In this document: positions 24,911 through 32,579 of the stretch, in pieces
How the letters are laid out: every line of letters starts with the position of its first letter
Position numbering within the stretch: position 1 is the first letter of the stretch
DNA from: UMGS1601 sp964617585
GTDB taxonomy: Bacteria > Bacillota > Clostridia > Oscillospirales > Ruminococcaceae
Assembly: GCA_964617585.1 (NCBI GenBank)
Contig: CAZTXS010000016.1
Coordinates: 1 to 33,484 of the forward strand
Direction: 5' to 3'
DNA: 33,484 bases
Made by a program: the position numbers and the translations under genes
The notes under the pieces: generated by a model
Told to the model about the DNA's origin: nothing
Seen by the model: the letters and a program-made list of their open reading frames with translations, nothing else
Databases searched by the model: none

Positions 24911-25506
24911 TGTGGCAATATGAAAAAAAGCTTGAATACCCGGTAAATATCAAAAATCCTAACCCTGCTCTTGCAAAAGTTATCATTACGCAGTTCGGCG
25001 GTCCTGACGGAGAGCTTGGCGCAGCGATGCGTTACTTATCTCAAAGATACACAGCTCCATGCAACGAGGTTAAAGCTATATTATCGGATATAGGCACTGA
25101 AGAATTAGGCCATATGGAAATTGTGAGCGCTATAGTTTATCAGCTTACCAGAAACCTTTCGATAAAAGAAATTAAAGAAGGCGGTTTCGACGCATATTTC
25201 GTTGACCATACAACGGGAATTTATCCTCAGGCAGCTTCCGGAATGCCTTTCTCAGCCGCAACTTTTCAGTCAACGGGAGATCCTATAACCGATCTTACCG
25301 AGGACCTTGCCGCAGAACAAAAAGCCCGCCTGACATACGATAACATTCTAAGACTCGCAGACGACCCCGATGTGCGCGATCCTATTAAGTTTTTAAGAGA
25401 ACGTGAAATCGTTCACTTCCAGAGATTCGGCGAGGGCTTGCGAATGGTTCAGGACGGTCTTGACTCTAAAAATTTCTACGCTTTTAACCCCAGCTTCGAT
25501 AAGTAA
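24910..25506 (+). CDS. cotJC: CotJC, manganese-catalase-family spore coat protein
   Basis: A 198-aa ferritin-like protein. GGPDGELGAAMRYLSQRY, ILSDIGTEELGHMEIV and the later REREIVHFQRF supply the Glu/His ligands of a dinuclear manganese centre, as in manganese catalases. Position in the operon and size identify CotJC, expected in the spore coat, where it may remove hydrogen peroxide. GGAG is 8-9 nt before the ATG. A strong terminator follows. The operon is flanked by fold-back repeats E and F. Confidence 0.95.
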   Translation: MWQYEKKLEYPVNIKNPNPALAKVIITQFGGPDGELGAAMRYLSQRYTAPCNEVKAILSDIGTEELGHMEIVSAIVYQLTRNLSIKEIKEGGFDAYFVDHTTGIYPQAASGMPFSAATFQSTGDPITDLTEDLAAEQKARLTYDNILRLADDPDVRDPIKFLREREIVHFQRFGEGLRMVQDGLDSKNFYAFNPSFDK

Positions 25507-25547
25507 TATCTATTGTTTAAGTATAGCTTTGCTTACTTATAAGAAAA

Positions 25548-25582
25548 CCTCCTATGGACTTTTATTCCATAGGAGGCTTTTT
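25548..25582 (+). terminator. Terminator of cotJABC
   Basis: CCTCCTATGG (25548-25557) and CCATAGGAGG (25567-25576) form a perfect 10-bp stem, followed by CTTTTT. Confidence 0.92.
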
Positions 25583-25587
25583 ATTTC

Positions 25588-25634
25588 TTCAATAAAGGTT
25601 TGCCCGTCATTCAACGCGGCAAGCCCTTATTGAA
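25588..25634. repeat. Fold-back form of the hairpin repeat, copy F
   Basis: TTCAATAAAGGTTTGCC and GGCAAGCCCTTATTGAA face each other around CGTCATTCAACGC, giving a 47-bp hairpin made of two family left ends. It sits between the convergent cotJ and LRR-protein terminators. Confidence 0.85.
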
Positions 25635-25656
25635 ACATAATTTTGATTTTTCGCAC

Positions 25657-25682
25657 AAAAAACCCCGCACTAATGTGCGGGG
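25657..25682 (-). terminator. Terminator of the LRR surface-protein gene
   Basis: CCCCGCAC (25663-25670) pairs with GTGCGGGG (25675-25682), loop 4 nt, with six T following on the leftward strand. Confidence 0.92.
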
Positions 25683-25702
25683 GTCTAACGATATGTTAAA
25701 AC

Positions 25703-27790
25703 TTATTTAACCTTAACTTTTCTGAGTTTCTTGTTCCATGCGCTGTATACCTTGATTGCCTTGTTATTAGCGTCCTTGTATGTAGCGTATGCTCTTACTC
25801 TTACATAGTATGTCTTTTTGCTCTTTATCTTGCTGTTCTTGATTGTGAGCTTCTTCTTGGAAGTAAGCTTGTTTACAATGTTCTTTTTAAAGTTCTTCTT
25901 CTTGGAAACCTGTACCTGATAGCCTACAGCTTTATTAACCTTTTTCCATGAAACGGTTATCTTCTTCTTAGCCTTGCTCTTAACGGTAAGCTTTGTTATT
26001 TTTGCCTGCTTCATTGCTTTCTTAGCCGCCGTTTTGTCTTTATTGACGTCTGTGCTGCTTCTTGTCGTTGCTGTAGCCGTCGTCTTTGCGGCGGTAGTTG
26101 CAGCTTTCGTCGTTGTTAATTTCATTGTCGGGTAAGAGGTTGTCGGCTGTGAATTAGTGACGGTTGGCCTTTCTTCCAATGCTTTGATTGCGTTATTTAT
26201 TGTTTGTAAAGCGTTGTCAATTTCCTCCTGGGAAACGTCAAGGTTATCCTTTAATACTTTTGCTTCTTCTATAGCTTTTATTAATTCTTCATAGGAAGCT
26301 TCCGTATATTTGCTTTCATCAGCTTTTTCAGCCTCTGCTATTGCTTTGTCAAGCTCCGCAGTGTCAGCCAAGTATACGACGTTATCATCGTTTAAATAAC
26401 CTGCTTTGCTTAGAGCGGTTTCAGCCGTGCTTCCCTGATAAACATGGAATGTAGGAGTTCCTTCAAACATCGCATTTGATGAGTCATAAGAAGGACCGGA
26501 AATACTGATAGAAGCAGTCTTTGTCAGGATATATACGTCACTGAGAGCCGTACAGCCGGTAAACATAGCTTCAGCAATTGTTGCTCCGTCCTCAAATATA
26601 ACCTTTTCAAGACCGGTACAATATGAAAACAGCTTATTTGCGCGCGCTGCGTTGCCTTCACCGTTTTTATTGTAGGTAAGATTTTTAGGAACGGTAACCT
26701 CTTTAAGATTGTTACAGCCGTAAAAAACCGTTCCCCCAAAAGTAACACCCTCAGGGATTTCTACAGATGATATTAAAGTTGATTGAAAAGCCTGCTGTCC
26801 GACAGATTTAATTGTTGAAGGCAGTTTAAGATTTCCGGTAATTTTTGAACAATAAAACGCCATAATGCCTATTTTTCCCAATCCCTCAGGCAAATATAAA
26901 TTTTCTTCAGCAATCGGCGCCTTATAAAAGGCATAATTACCAATGACTTTTATCGTTGAAGGAAGAGTTATATGTTCAAGATTTGGACATAACGCACTTG
27001 CCGAACCATAAGCATCGGAAACTCCGAAAGCGGCCGGACATATACTCGTTATTTCAGAATCTCCCATATCAACGTTTACAACATCCGAAGCATAATTCTG
27101 AAATCCTGATTTTATAATAATCGCTCCGCTTCCGCTGAAGGTAAGAGTCTTAGTCGACGCATCCCACGACCATGAGGAATTAAGTCCCGCAGGTCCCGAT
27201 GTATCAGTATCAGCAGCTAAAACCAACGGTTCGCGGTTTGTGATTTTTGGAAAAGAGTCATTTTCCGTAATGTATTCAAAGTCAGCGTCGGTACACTTAA
27301 GACCTTCCCTGAAGGAAGCTTCGGTTGTACTGCCTTCATATACATGCCATTTTGTTATGCTTCCGGGCTGAGGATACATTCCCGAATTTCCCGAGAAGTT
27401 ATTTTCCAGCGTTTTGCTGAAGATCCAAACGTCTGTAAGATAAGGCAACTCTTTTGTTAAGCAATGACCAAGTGTTTCGAGTGTTGAAGGAAATACTATT
27501 TTTTCAACATTAGTACAGTAATTAAACAAAAAGTTTGATGTGCCGGTAATACCTTCTTCAATAACAATTTCCTTAATACCTTCCTCGTAATCATACCAGC
27601 CGCTGTAATTGTTAATCGTGCCTGTGCCGGATATAACCAGTACGTCATCGGAATTGATAAACCAAGTTGCGTTATCTCCGCAGCTTCCCGAAAGCGTTTC
27701 TTCTGCTCCGAAGCCTGTTATTGTTATCGTTCCAAGCATCAAAACTCCTGCCGTTAGCATTGATATGCTTCTTTTGAATCTTTTCACCAT
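25703..27790 (-). CDS. Secreted BspA-like leucine-rich-repeat surface protein
   Basis: A 695-aa exported protein. A signal peptide (about 1-29: KRFKRSISMLTAGVLML) precedes two beta/LRR blocks, about 30-190 and 200-480. Each opens with a similar motif (NATWFINSDDVLVISGTG; SSWSWDASTKTLTFSGSG), which suggests an internal duplication. The repeats read LPSTIKVIGNYAFYKAP and so on, the BspA/LRR_5 type. Residues about 485-550 form a helical FIVAR-like segment, then a Thr-rich linker, then a Lys-rich fibronectin-III-like domain (ITVSWKKVNKAVGYQVQVSK). The charged C-terminus suggests cell-wall binding. No LPxTG motif is seen. Adhesion or host/substrate binding is inferred. It has its own promoter and terminator. 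Confidence 0.85.
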   Translation of the reverse strand: MVKRFKRSISMLTAGVLMLGTITITGFGAEETLSGSCGDNATWFINSDDVLVISGTGTINNYSGWYDYEEGIKEIVIEEGITGTSNFLFNYCTNVEKIVFPSTLETLGHCLTKELPYLTDVWIFSKTLENNFSGNSGMYPQPGSITKWHVYEGSTTEASFREGLKCTDADFEYITENDSFPKITNREPLVLAADTDTSGPAGLNSSWSWDASTKTLTFSGSGAIIIKSGFQNYASDVVNVDMGDSEITSICPAAFGVSDAYGSASALCPNLEHITLPSTIKVIGNYAFYKAPIAEENLYLPEGLGKIGIMAFYCSKITGNLKLPSTIKSVGQQAFQSTLISSVEIPEGVTFGGTVFYGCNNLKEVTVPKNLTYNKNGEGNAARANKLFSYCTGLEKVIFEDGATIAEAMFTGCTALSDVYILTKTASISISGPSYDSSNAMFEGTPTFHVYQGSTAETALSKAGYLNDDNVVYLADTAELDKAIAEAEKADESKYTEASYEELIKAIEEAKVLKDNLDVSQEEIDNALQTINNAIKALEERPTVTNSQPTTSYPTMKLTTTKAATTAAKTTATATTRSSTDVNKDKTAAKKAMKQAKITKLTVKSKAKKKITVSWKKVNKAVGYQVQVSKKKNFKKNIVNKLTSKKKLTIKNSKIKSKKTYYVRVRAYATYKDANNKAIKVYSAWNKKLRKVKVK

Positions 27791-27875
27791 AATCTTCCCT
27801 TTCTAAAATATTCCATATAATCTGCCTTGCCTAAATTAATACTGAAAAAACAGATTTTGCATTATTACTTATTTA

Positions 27876-27904
27876 ATTATACATTACAAAAAGAGAAAAA
27901 TCAA
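27876..27904 (-). promoter_or_regulatory. Sigma-A-like promoter for the LRR protein gene
   Basis: TTGATT (27904-27899), 17 bp, TATAAT (27881-27876), about 85 bp before the start codon. Confidence 0.75.
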
Positions 27905-27930
27905 CCGCAATTTCGACAAAATTTTTATTT

Positions 27931-28130
27931 TTATACGCCTACCAATACCGACTGTTCGGATTTCGCCGTCTTAAGACGAACAATTACGTTTAATATTCCG
28001 TCTTCTTCGTAAAAATCAATCTCGCCGTTGTATACGTCAGCAACGTCTTGTATGATTTTTAATCCGCAGCCGTGATTCGGACCGTCTGCTTTCGTTATGG
28101 CAAGATAAGGATTTGTGTTAAGCACCGAAC
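27931..28130 (-). pseudogene. GHKL (AgrC-like) sensor-kinase C-terminal remnant
   Basis: A 64-codon frame holds only the last part of a GHKL-type ATPase domain: TKADGPNHGCGLKIIQDVA matches the G-box region of peptide-sensing histidine kinases, and GEIDFYEEDGILNVIVRL is the closing strand pair. Sensor, membrane and phosphoacceptor parts are absent. Its 5' side abuts truncated repeat copy G. The apparent GTG start has no ribosome binding site. It is a relic, probably of a quorum-sensing kinase; no response-regulator gene is nearby. Confidence 0.7.
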
Positions 28131-28190
28131 CGGGTTATCGGTCGGCATTACCGAACCTTGCCGCATTAATGACGGGCAGCCCTTATTGAA
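28131..28190 (-). repeat. Truncated hairpin repeat, copy G
   Basis: About 60 bp. It keeps the left end (CCCTTATTGAA on the given strand) and GGTCGGCATTACCGA but lacks the right-hand CCGCC hairpin and AT-rich end, so it breaks off exactly where the kinase remnant begins. It most resembles copy H. Confidence 0.85.
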
Positions 28191-28202
28191 AAAGCTGTGA
28201 GC

Positions 28203-28928
28203 CTAGCCGCCGTTTACGCTTACGACCTGACCGTTGATATAAGAAGCTCTGTCGGAGGCTAAAAAATCTACGACATCAGCGACCTCGTCAGGTTTTCCGA
28301 TACGGCAAAGCGAAACGCTGTCAGCAAGAGCGTCTATATCAGCTTCGGAAAAGGCGCTGTTCATATCCGTGTCGATAACCCCGGGAGAAACGCAGTTCAC
28401 TCTGATTCCGCTCGGACCGACTTCTTTGGCTAAAGCTTTTGTAAAGCCGATAAGTCCGGCTTTTGAAGCGGAATAAACGACCTCGCAGGAAGCGCCTATT
28501 TCCCCCCAGATTGAAGAAATGTTAATAATGTTCCCGTCCTTTCTGCGAATCATATCAGGAAGAACGGCTTTAGAAATGTTCATAGCGCCCAAAAGGTTGA
28601 CCGAAATAAGCCTGTTTCGTTCGTATTCGGACATATCGGTAAAAAGCCCTATATGTGATATACCGGCGTTATTAACGGCAATGTTAACCGCACCGAAATC
28701 CGATTCAATTTTATGTATCATTCTGGAAACTTCAAGAGCATTTGCAACGTCGGCTTTATAAATATTAACGTTAGGGTTTATTAGCTTTAAACTGCTGAGT
28801 AGCTCTCTTGCTTTATCGTCCGAAGAAAAATAATTCACAGCGACGCTGAATCCCGACTGAGCCAACCTTACAGCGATTTCACTGCCTATACCTCTTGACG
28901 CACCCGTAACCAAAGCAACCTTACTCAC
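28203..28928 (-). CDS. SDR-family oxidoreductase (FabG-like)
   Basis: About 241 aa, classical short-chain dehydrogenase. It has the nucleotide-binding VTGASRGIG, NNAG (NNAGIS), the catalytic Ser in NISSIWG, and YSASK with the Tyr/Lys pair. The C-terminal SDRASYINGQVVSVNGG is typical of FabG-like enzymes. It probably reduces a 3-oxoacyl-ACP or a related carbonyl with NAD(P)H. No fatty-acid operon surrounds it, so the substrate is open. The GTG at 28928 has GGAG 8 nt upstream; a GTG at 28937 overlaps that site. Confidence 0.85.
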   Translation of the reverse strand: MSKVALVTGASRGIGSEIAVRLAQSGFSVAVNYFSSDDKARELLSSLKLINPNVNIYKADVANALEVSRMIHKIESDFGAVNIAVNNAGISHIGLFTDMSEYERNRLISVNLLGAMNISKAVLPDMIRRKDGNIINISSIWGEIGASCEVVYSASKAGLIGFTKALAKEVGPSGIRVNCVSPGVIDTDMNSAFSEADIDALADSVSLCRIGKPDEVADVVDFLASDRASYINGQVVSVNGG

Positions 28929-29015
28929 AGACTTCACTCCTTAAACATTTTGTCCTATATATTTTATCACAAAACGAAGCCTTTGTGAAGTCTGCAAGAG
29001 GTTTAAACTGCCGAA

Positions 29016-29222
29016 TTATTTATGGTTATCATCGACAAAGTTTTTTGACAGAATGACGTTATCCTCGCTTTTGTTATAAACGTTCCCCTGTTCATCAGTA
29101 TAGTTATCAGTAACCGTATAGGTTTCAAAAACAGGTTTAACATTTTTAGGACGATAGATTTTGGTTCCGTCAGAGGACTTTATCAGCATAGCGTCTTTTT
29201 TGAAATTTTCAAACATAAACAT
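29016..29222 (-). CDS. Hypothetical small protein, 68 aa
   Basis: Starts MFMFENFKKDAMLIKSSDG and ends NFVDDNHK; soluble, Tyr/Asp/Asn-rich, no signal peptide or membrane segment. AAAGGA lies 4 nt before the ATG at 29222 and 10 nt before a second ATG at 29216, so the start is ambiguous. I do not recognise the family. It stands alone between the SDR gene and a divergent membrane-protein gene. Confidence 0.6.
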   Translation of the reverse strand: MFMFENFKKDAMLIKSSDGTKIYRPKNVKPVFETYTVTDNYTDEQGNVYNKSEDNVILSKNFVDDNHK

Positions 29223-29292
29223 CAAATCCTTTCTTTAATAATATTATTTGCGTTAAAGAAACCGATATGATATAAAATTTTTTGAAATAATA

Positions 29293-29321
29293 TTGAGTTT
29301 AACTGAAAAAACGTGTATAAT
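29293..29321 (+). promoter_or_regulatory. Sigma-A-like promoter for the membrane-protein gene
   Basis: TTGAGT (29293-29298), 17 bp, TATAAT (29316-29321), leaving a leader of about 75 nt. Confidence 0.7.
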
Positions 29322-29401
29322 ATTCATAAGATTTTAATTGAAAGAAATTTTTACAGCACAATTTGCTATAAAAAAATCAAAATAAAAGGATGGTCGGCAA
29401 C

Positions 29402-29989
29402 ATGAAAAACGAACAAATAAAGGCTGTTTTAAAGGGGCTCTTAAGATTTTTGCTTGCGACCTTTTTCTGTCTGGTTCTGATGCTTTTCTGGGTAGTATTC
29501 CATGACAAATCACGAATTGCGAACGACATAGTTTTCGGCTTATGTTTTATATTGATTCTCGCTATGATATTCGGAGATTACGGCTATAAGGTCAGCGAAA
29601 ACATGAAAAATTCAGTTAAATTCCACGGGGCTTCCGAATGTCGGAATCTCGGCACAAAGATAGGCTTTGTCGGAGCTATACCAAGCTATATAGGAGTTAC
29701 AGCGTTATTCTTAGCAAAAACGGGTATTATAAAAGCTCCCCTTTGGATTTATGCAATGTTCAACGTATATTTTTATCCTATATTCGATTTGTTTTTAACC
29801 AAAGCGGAATATGAAGTTATCGGCGAGCAAAGCAGACTGATTTTATCATCAATTCCTTTATACTCGTTCATTGTGCTGATTATACTTCCCCTGATTATAC
29901 CTCTGGCTTGCCAGACGGGCTACACCATAGGATATAATAACATTGACGTGAAAGGTAAACTGTTTTATAAAAACAAAAAGGACATTTAA
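29402..29989 (+). CDS. Unknown integral membrane protein
   Basis: About 195 aa with roughly five hydrophobic segments: about 12-34, 43-60, 87-105, 112-135 and 150-175. The protein is basic at both ends (MKNEQIK; YKNKKDI). I do not recognise a family and see no catalytic motif. The ATG at 29402 is preferred because AAAAGGA lies about 11-12 nt before it; an ATG at 29390 overlaps that sequence. It lies upstream of the CwlD-like amidase and may be cotranscribed, though an 18-bp hairpin lies between them. Confidence 0.65.
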   Translation: MKNEQIKAVLKGLLRFLLATFFCLVLMLFWVVFHDKSRIANDIVFGLCFILILAMIFGDYGYKVSENMKNSVKFHGASECRNLGTKIGFVGAIPSYIGVTALFLAKTGIIKAPLWIYAMFNVYFYPIFDLFLTKAEYEVIGEQSRLILSSIPLYSFIVLIILPLIIPLACQTGYTIGYNNIDVKGKLFYKNKKDI

Positions 29990-30013
29990 ATTTATTTAAT
30001 ATTCATAATGTAA

Positions 30014-30060
30014 CGCTCCTTTTCATAAAATGTATTAGCTTTATTTTGTGAAAAGGAGCG
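30014..30060 (+). promoter_or_regulatory. 18-bp hairpin hiding the amidase ribosome binding site
   Basis: CGCTCCTTTTCATAAAAT (30014-30031) pairs with ATTTTGTGAAAAGGAGCG (30043-30060). All 18 positions pair, one as U-G in rightward RNA, with an 11-nt loop. The 3' arm contains AAAAGGAG, the Shine-Dalgarno sequence of the next gene. A weak T-rich stretch follows, so it may also be a terminator for the membrane-protein gene. Confidence 0.75.
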
Positions 30061-30066
30061 GTTATT

Positions 30067-30822
30067 TTGATTAAAAGCTCGAAGAAAATATACATAACAA
30101 TCGGCGTTGTTTTTTCATACCTTGTGATTTACGGATTTTTACACAGTATCAATATAGAGATTCCGGGTAATCTTAATATGAATGAGAATTCAATTCTCAC
30201 CTCATCGGGAACGGTTGATTCAAAGCCCATAATTATCCTTGACGCAGGTCACGGCGGATTTGACGGAGGCTGTACAGCTTATAACGGCGCATTAGAAAAG
30301 GACGTAAATTTAAGCATAGAGCTTACGCTTAAAGCCATTCTGGAGTCGATAGGCTATACGGTTGAAGTTACGCGTTCAACAGACGTTTCAATATATGATC
30401 CGGGAGTTACAGGCACCTTAAATCAGAAAAAATCAGACATGAACAACCGTCTTAAGCTTTTTAACAAATACGAAAACTCCATTGCCGTTTCCATACATCA
30501 AAATCAGTTTACAGATTCACAATACAGCGGTGCGCAGATGTTTTATTCTAAGACTAATCCTTTAAGTGAAACTCTTGCTAAAACACTTCAGGATTCTTTC
30601 AGAAACAGGCTTCAGAACGATAATAACAGAGAAATAAAAAATGCCGGCGAGGATCTCTATCTTCTCTATTATTCAAACTGTCCGTCAGTTATGGTAGAGT
30701 GCGGTTTCCTCTCAAATAAAGAGGAAGCCGACAAGCTTCTGACAGATGAATATCAAAAACAGGTTGCGCTTACTATTTTCAGCGGTCTGAATGAATTTAT
30801 AAAAGAAAACTATAAAATCTGA
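30067..30822 (+). CDS. cwlD: N-acetylmuramoyl-L-alanine amidase, CwlD-like
   Basis: A 251-aa Amidase_3 enzyme with an N-terminal membrane anchor (about 8-28), so it acts outside the membrane on peptidoglycan. The zinc and catalytic residues are present: His62 (DAGHGGFDGG), Glu77 (EKDVNLS), His144 (SIHQNQF) and Glu211 (VMVECGF). It cleaves the bond between muramic acid and L-Ala; CwlD homologues make muramic-delta-lactam in the spore cortex. That role is plausible beside a sporulating genome's cotJ genes, but CwlD-like enzymes also work in vegetative walls. The start is TTG, with GGAG 9 nt upstream inside a hairpin. Confidence 0.88.
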   Translation: MIKSSKKIYITIGVVFSYLVIYGFLHSINIEIPGNLNMNENSILTSSGTVDSKPIIILDAGHGGFDGGCTAYNGALEKDVNLSIELTLKAILESIGYTVEVTRSTDVSIYDPGVTGTLNQKKSDMNNRLKLFNKYENSIAVSIHQNQFTDSQYSGAQMFYSKTNPLSETLAKTLQDSFRNRLQNDNNREIKNAGEDLYLLYYSNCPSVMVECGFLSNKEEADKLLTDEYQKQVALTIFSGLNEFIKENYKI

Positions 30823-30832
30823 ATTTGAATTG

Positions 30833-30941
30833 TATATAACTTAGGTAAGATGTCCCCCCCGCCTCTATAGGCGGCGGGTTCTATTATCGGTCGGCATTGC
30901 CGACCCTTGCCGCATTAAATGACGGGCAAGCCCTTATTGAA
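30833..30941 (-). repeat. Interspersed hairpin repeat, copy H (internally deleted)
   Basis: About 109 bp. Right end GTATATAACTTAGGTAAG begins 10 bp after the amidase stop; the CCGCC-TCTATA-GGCGG hairpin, GGTCGGCATTGCCGACC and the left end GGGCAAGCCCTTATTGAA follow. The CCGTTCAGT/ACTGAACGG stem is missing. Confidence 0.9.
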
Positions 30942-30944
30942 CGC

Positions 30945-30976
30945 AAAAAGCTCCGTGAAATATTTCACGGAGCTTT
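30945..30976. terminator. Bidirectional terminator between cwlD and rpsU
   Basis: AAAGCTCCGTGAAAT (30947-30961) and ATTTCACGGAGCTTT (30962-30976) make a 30-bp perfect palindrome flanked by A and T runs. It ends rpsU leftward and the amidase/repeat H transcript rightward. Confidence 0.92.
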
Positions 30977-31009
30977 ATTAACTGCCTATAACACTTTTTA
31001 ATCAAAAGT

Positions 31010-31183
31010 TTAATACTTTCTCTTACGAGCAGCTTCTGATTTCTTCTTTCTTTTTACAGAAGGCTTTTCATAGTGTTCTCTTTTACGAACTTCAGCGATA
31101 ACGCCGTCCTTAGCGCAGCTTCTCTTAAAACGCTTAAGAGCAGTATCTAAAGATTCGTTCTTTCCTACACGTATCTCTGCCAT
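31010..31183 (-). CDS. rpsU: 30S ribosomal protein S21
   Basis: A 57-aa, strongly basic protein: MAEIRVGKNESLDTALKRF, RSCAKDGVIAEVRKREHYEK and a Lys/Arg-rich tail ending RKRKY. This is S21, which binds the 30S platform near the anti-Shine-Dalgarno region and helps initiation. AAAGGGAGGG lies upstream of the ATG. It has its own consensus promoter and a leader of about 148 nt with long-range pairing, and ends at a 30-bp palindromic terminator. Confidence 0.97.
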   Translation of the reverse strand: MAEIRVGKNESLDTALKRFKRSCAKDGVIAEVRKREHYEKPSVKRKKKSEAARKRKY

Positions 31184-31331
31184 TGTTTATTCCCTCCCTT
31201 TGTCACCTGCTACAGAGGTATAAAAGTCATTGTGAAGAATCTTACAGACCGTGATGATGAAGGTTCATTACCCTTTAGAGCTTTCAACCAAGCCCGTACC
31301 TCTGTTTATCCGTAAGCTCTGTTGACCTATA
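31184..31331 (-). promoter_or_regulatory. Structured 5' leader of rpsU
   Basis: A perfect 9-bp stem pairs ACAGAGGTA (leftward RNA, 31305-31297) with TACCTCTGT (31220-31212), enclosing about 76 nt. A second 7-bp stem, AGAGCTT (31320-31314) with AAGCTCT (31283-31277), interleaves with it, so the two are either a pseudoknot or mutually exclusive. A small AAGG/CCTT hairpin lies inside. This pattern fits a ribosomal-protein autoregulatory leader; binding by S21 is a hypothesis. Confidence 0.5.
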
Positions 31332-31337
31332 CGAATG

Positions 31338-31366
31338 ATTATACTATAAGCAAATGCAAAAGTCAA
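31338..31366 (-). promoter_or_regulatory. Sigma-A promoter for rpsU
   Basis: TTGACT (31366-31361), exactly 17 bp, TATAAT (31343-31338). Confidence 0.85.
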
Positions 31367-31435
31367 GACTTATTATTCATTTAACAACATTTATAAGTTC
31401 GTAAATGATATGTTGCCTGAGCTTCAAAAACCAAC

Positions 31436-31464
31436 TTGTTAATAAAAAAATATTATAGTATAAT
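31436..31464 (+). promoter_or_regulatory. Sigma-A-like promoter for the asparaginase gene
   Basis: TTGTTA (31436-31441), 17 bp, TATAAT (31459-31464), about 58 bp before the start. Confidence 0.7.
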
Positions 31465-31522
31465 AATAAAAGCTAAGTTTCATAAAATAATACTGCATCT
31501 CAATATTTAAAGGAAGTTAAAA

Positions 31523-32425
31523 ATGACAAAAATAAAACTTATTTTTACCGGTGGCACAATAGCTTCCGCAGCAACCGAAAAAGGTATCCTGCCTGTAAGC
31601 GATAACACCGAACCGATTATCCTGCGTAAATTTAAAGAAAGTTATCCGAATATAAATAACAAAACCGAATTTGACTGTGAAATTATTATGAATAAGCTTT
31701 CAGAAAACATGGAGCTTTCAGACTGGGAACATATTTTGTCATACTTAAAAAACACCGATTTTAAAGCTTATGACGGAATTATAATAACTCACGGCACAGA
31801 TACTCTTGCATACTTTGCCGCTCTGCTTTCAGTGTTTGAAAAGAATCTCCCTCCCGTTTATATAGTTTCCAGCGACAAGGTTTTGGAGGATAAAACAGCT
31901 AATGGTTTAATTAATTTCTTATTTGCAGTCAACGAAATTATATCAGGTGAACACCAAAACGGTATATATGTTCCTTATAGAAATACTAACGGCATAATAA
32001 CGGTTCATAAAGGCTATCAGATTATACAGTCGGAGATTTTATCTGATAACTTCTTTTCAGCAGATTCTGTGCCTCCAAGACCGAAAAACTTAAAAAATTT
32101 CTTAGGCTTCAAAAAAGGTGTCGTTATATTAAACTGCTATGTTGGCATGGACTTTTCTTTAATTGATCTTAAGAAAGTTACGTCAGTAATCATTAAGGCA
32201 TATCATGGAGGAACAACAAACGAAAGTGAGATTTTAAAGCTTTTATCACGATTAAAAAGCTACGGTGCTTCAGCGCCCTCTCTTATGTTGGCTTCCGTCA
32301 ATTATCCTGATAAAGAAAAACAATACTCTTCAACTGTAAGACTTGAAAATCAAGGCGTTAAAATAGTATATAAAAAAACGCTTGAAACCGTTTATGCAGA
32401 AGAACTTTGCAGCTTAGTGAATTAA
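31523..32425 (+). CDS. Asparaginase-family protein
   Basis: A 300-aa protein with no signal peptide, slightly short for L-asparaginase (usually about 320-340). The threonine nucleophile motif TGGTIAS (Thr12) and the second active-site motif THGTDTL (Thr92-Asp93) are present, and SENM gives a conserved Ser. The usual TGAQRP region reads YIVSSDKVLED, and the C-terminal domain is diverged (KAYHGGTTNES). It probably hydrolyses L-asparagine to aspartate and ammonia, but substrate range could differ. AAGGAAG precedes the ATG. The gene has its own promoter and terminator. Confidence 0.82.
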   Translation: MTKIKLIFTGGTIASAATEKGILPVSDNTEPIILRKFKESYPNINNKTEFDCEIIMNKLSENMELSDWEHILSYLKNTDFKAYDGIIITHGTDTLAYFAALLSVFEKNLPPVYIVSSDKVLEDKTANGLINFLFAVNEIISGEHQNGIYVPYRNTNGIITVHKGYQIIQSEILSDNFFSADSVPPRPKNLKNFLGFKKGVVILNCYVGMDFSLIDLKKVTSVIIKAYHGGTTNESEILKLLSRLKSYGASAPSLMLASVNYPDKEKQYSSTVRLENQGVKIVYKKTLETVYAEELCSLVN

Positions 32426-32441
32426 AACTCAATACAAACCA

Positions 32442-32480
32442 AGCGCCGTCTGTTTTCACTCGACAGACGACGCTTTTATT
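32442..32480 (+). terminator. Terminator of the asparaginase gene
   Basis: AGCGCCGTCTGT (32442-32453) and ACAGACGACGCT (32463-32474) pair with one mismatch, followed by TTTATTTTT. A second, weaker nested hairpin (ACGAAT/ATTCGT around CAGGA/TCCTG) lies about 32489-32528. Confidence 0.88.
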
Positions 32481-32579
32481 TTTCCTATAACGAATAAAAG
32501 ACAGGATATTTCCTGCCTTAAATTCGTGTGTTATGTGTTATGTAAAACTTAAAAGCTAATTAATTAACAATAAAAAAAT

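Noticed and set aside
24417..24986. 189-codon leftward ORF opposite cotJA/cotJB
   Set aside because: Antisense to three overlapping, well-recognised spore-coat genes.
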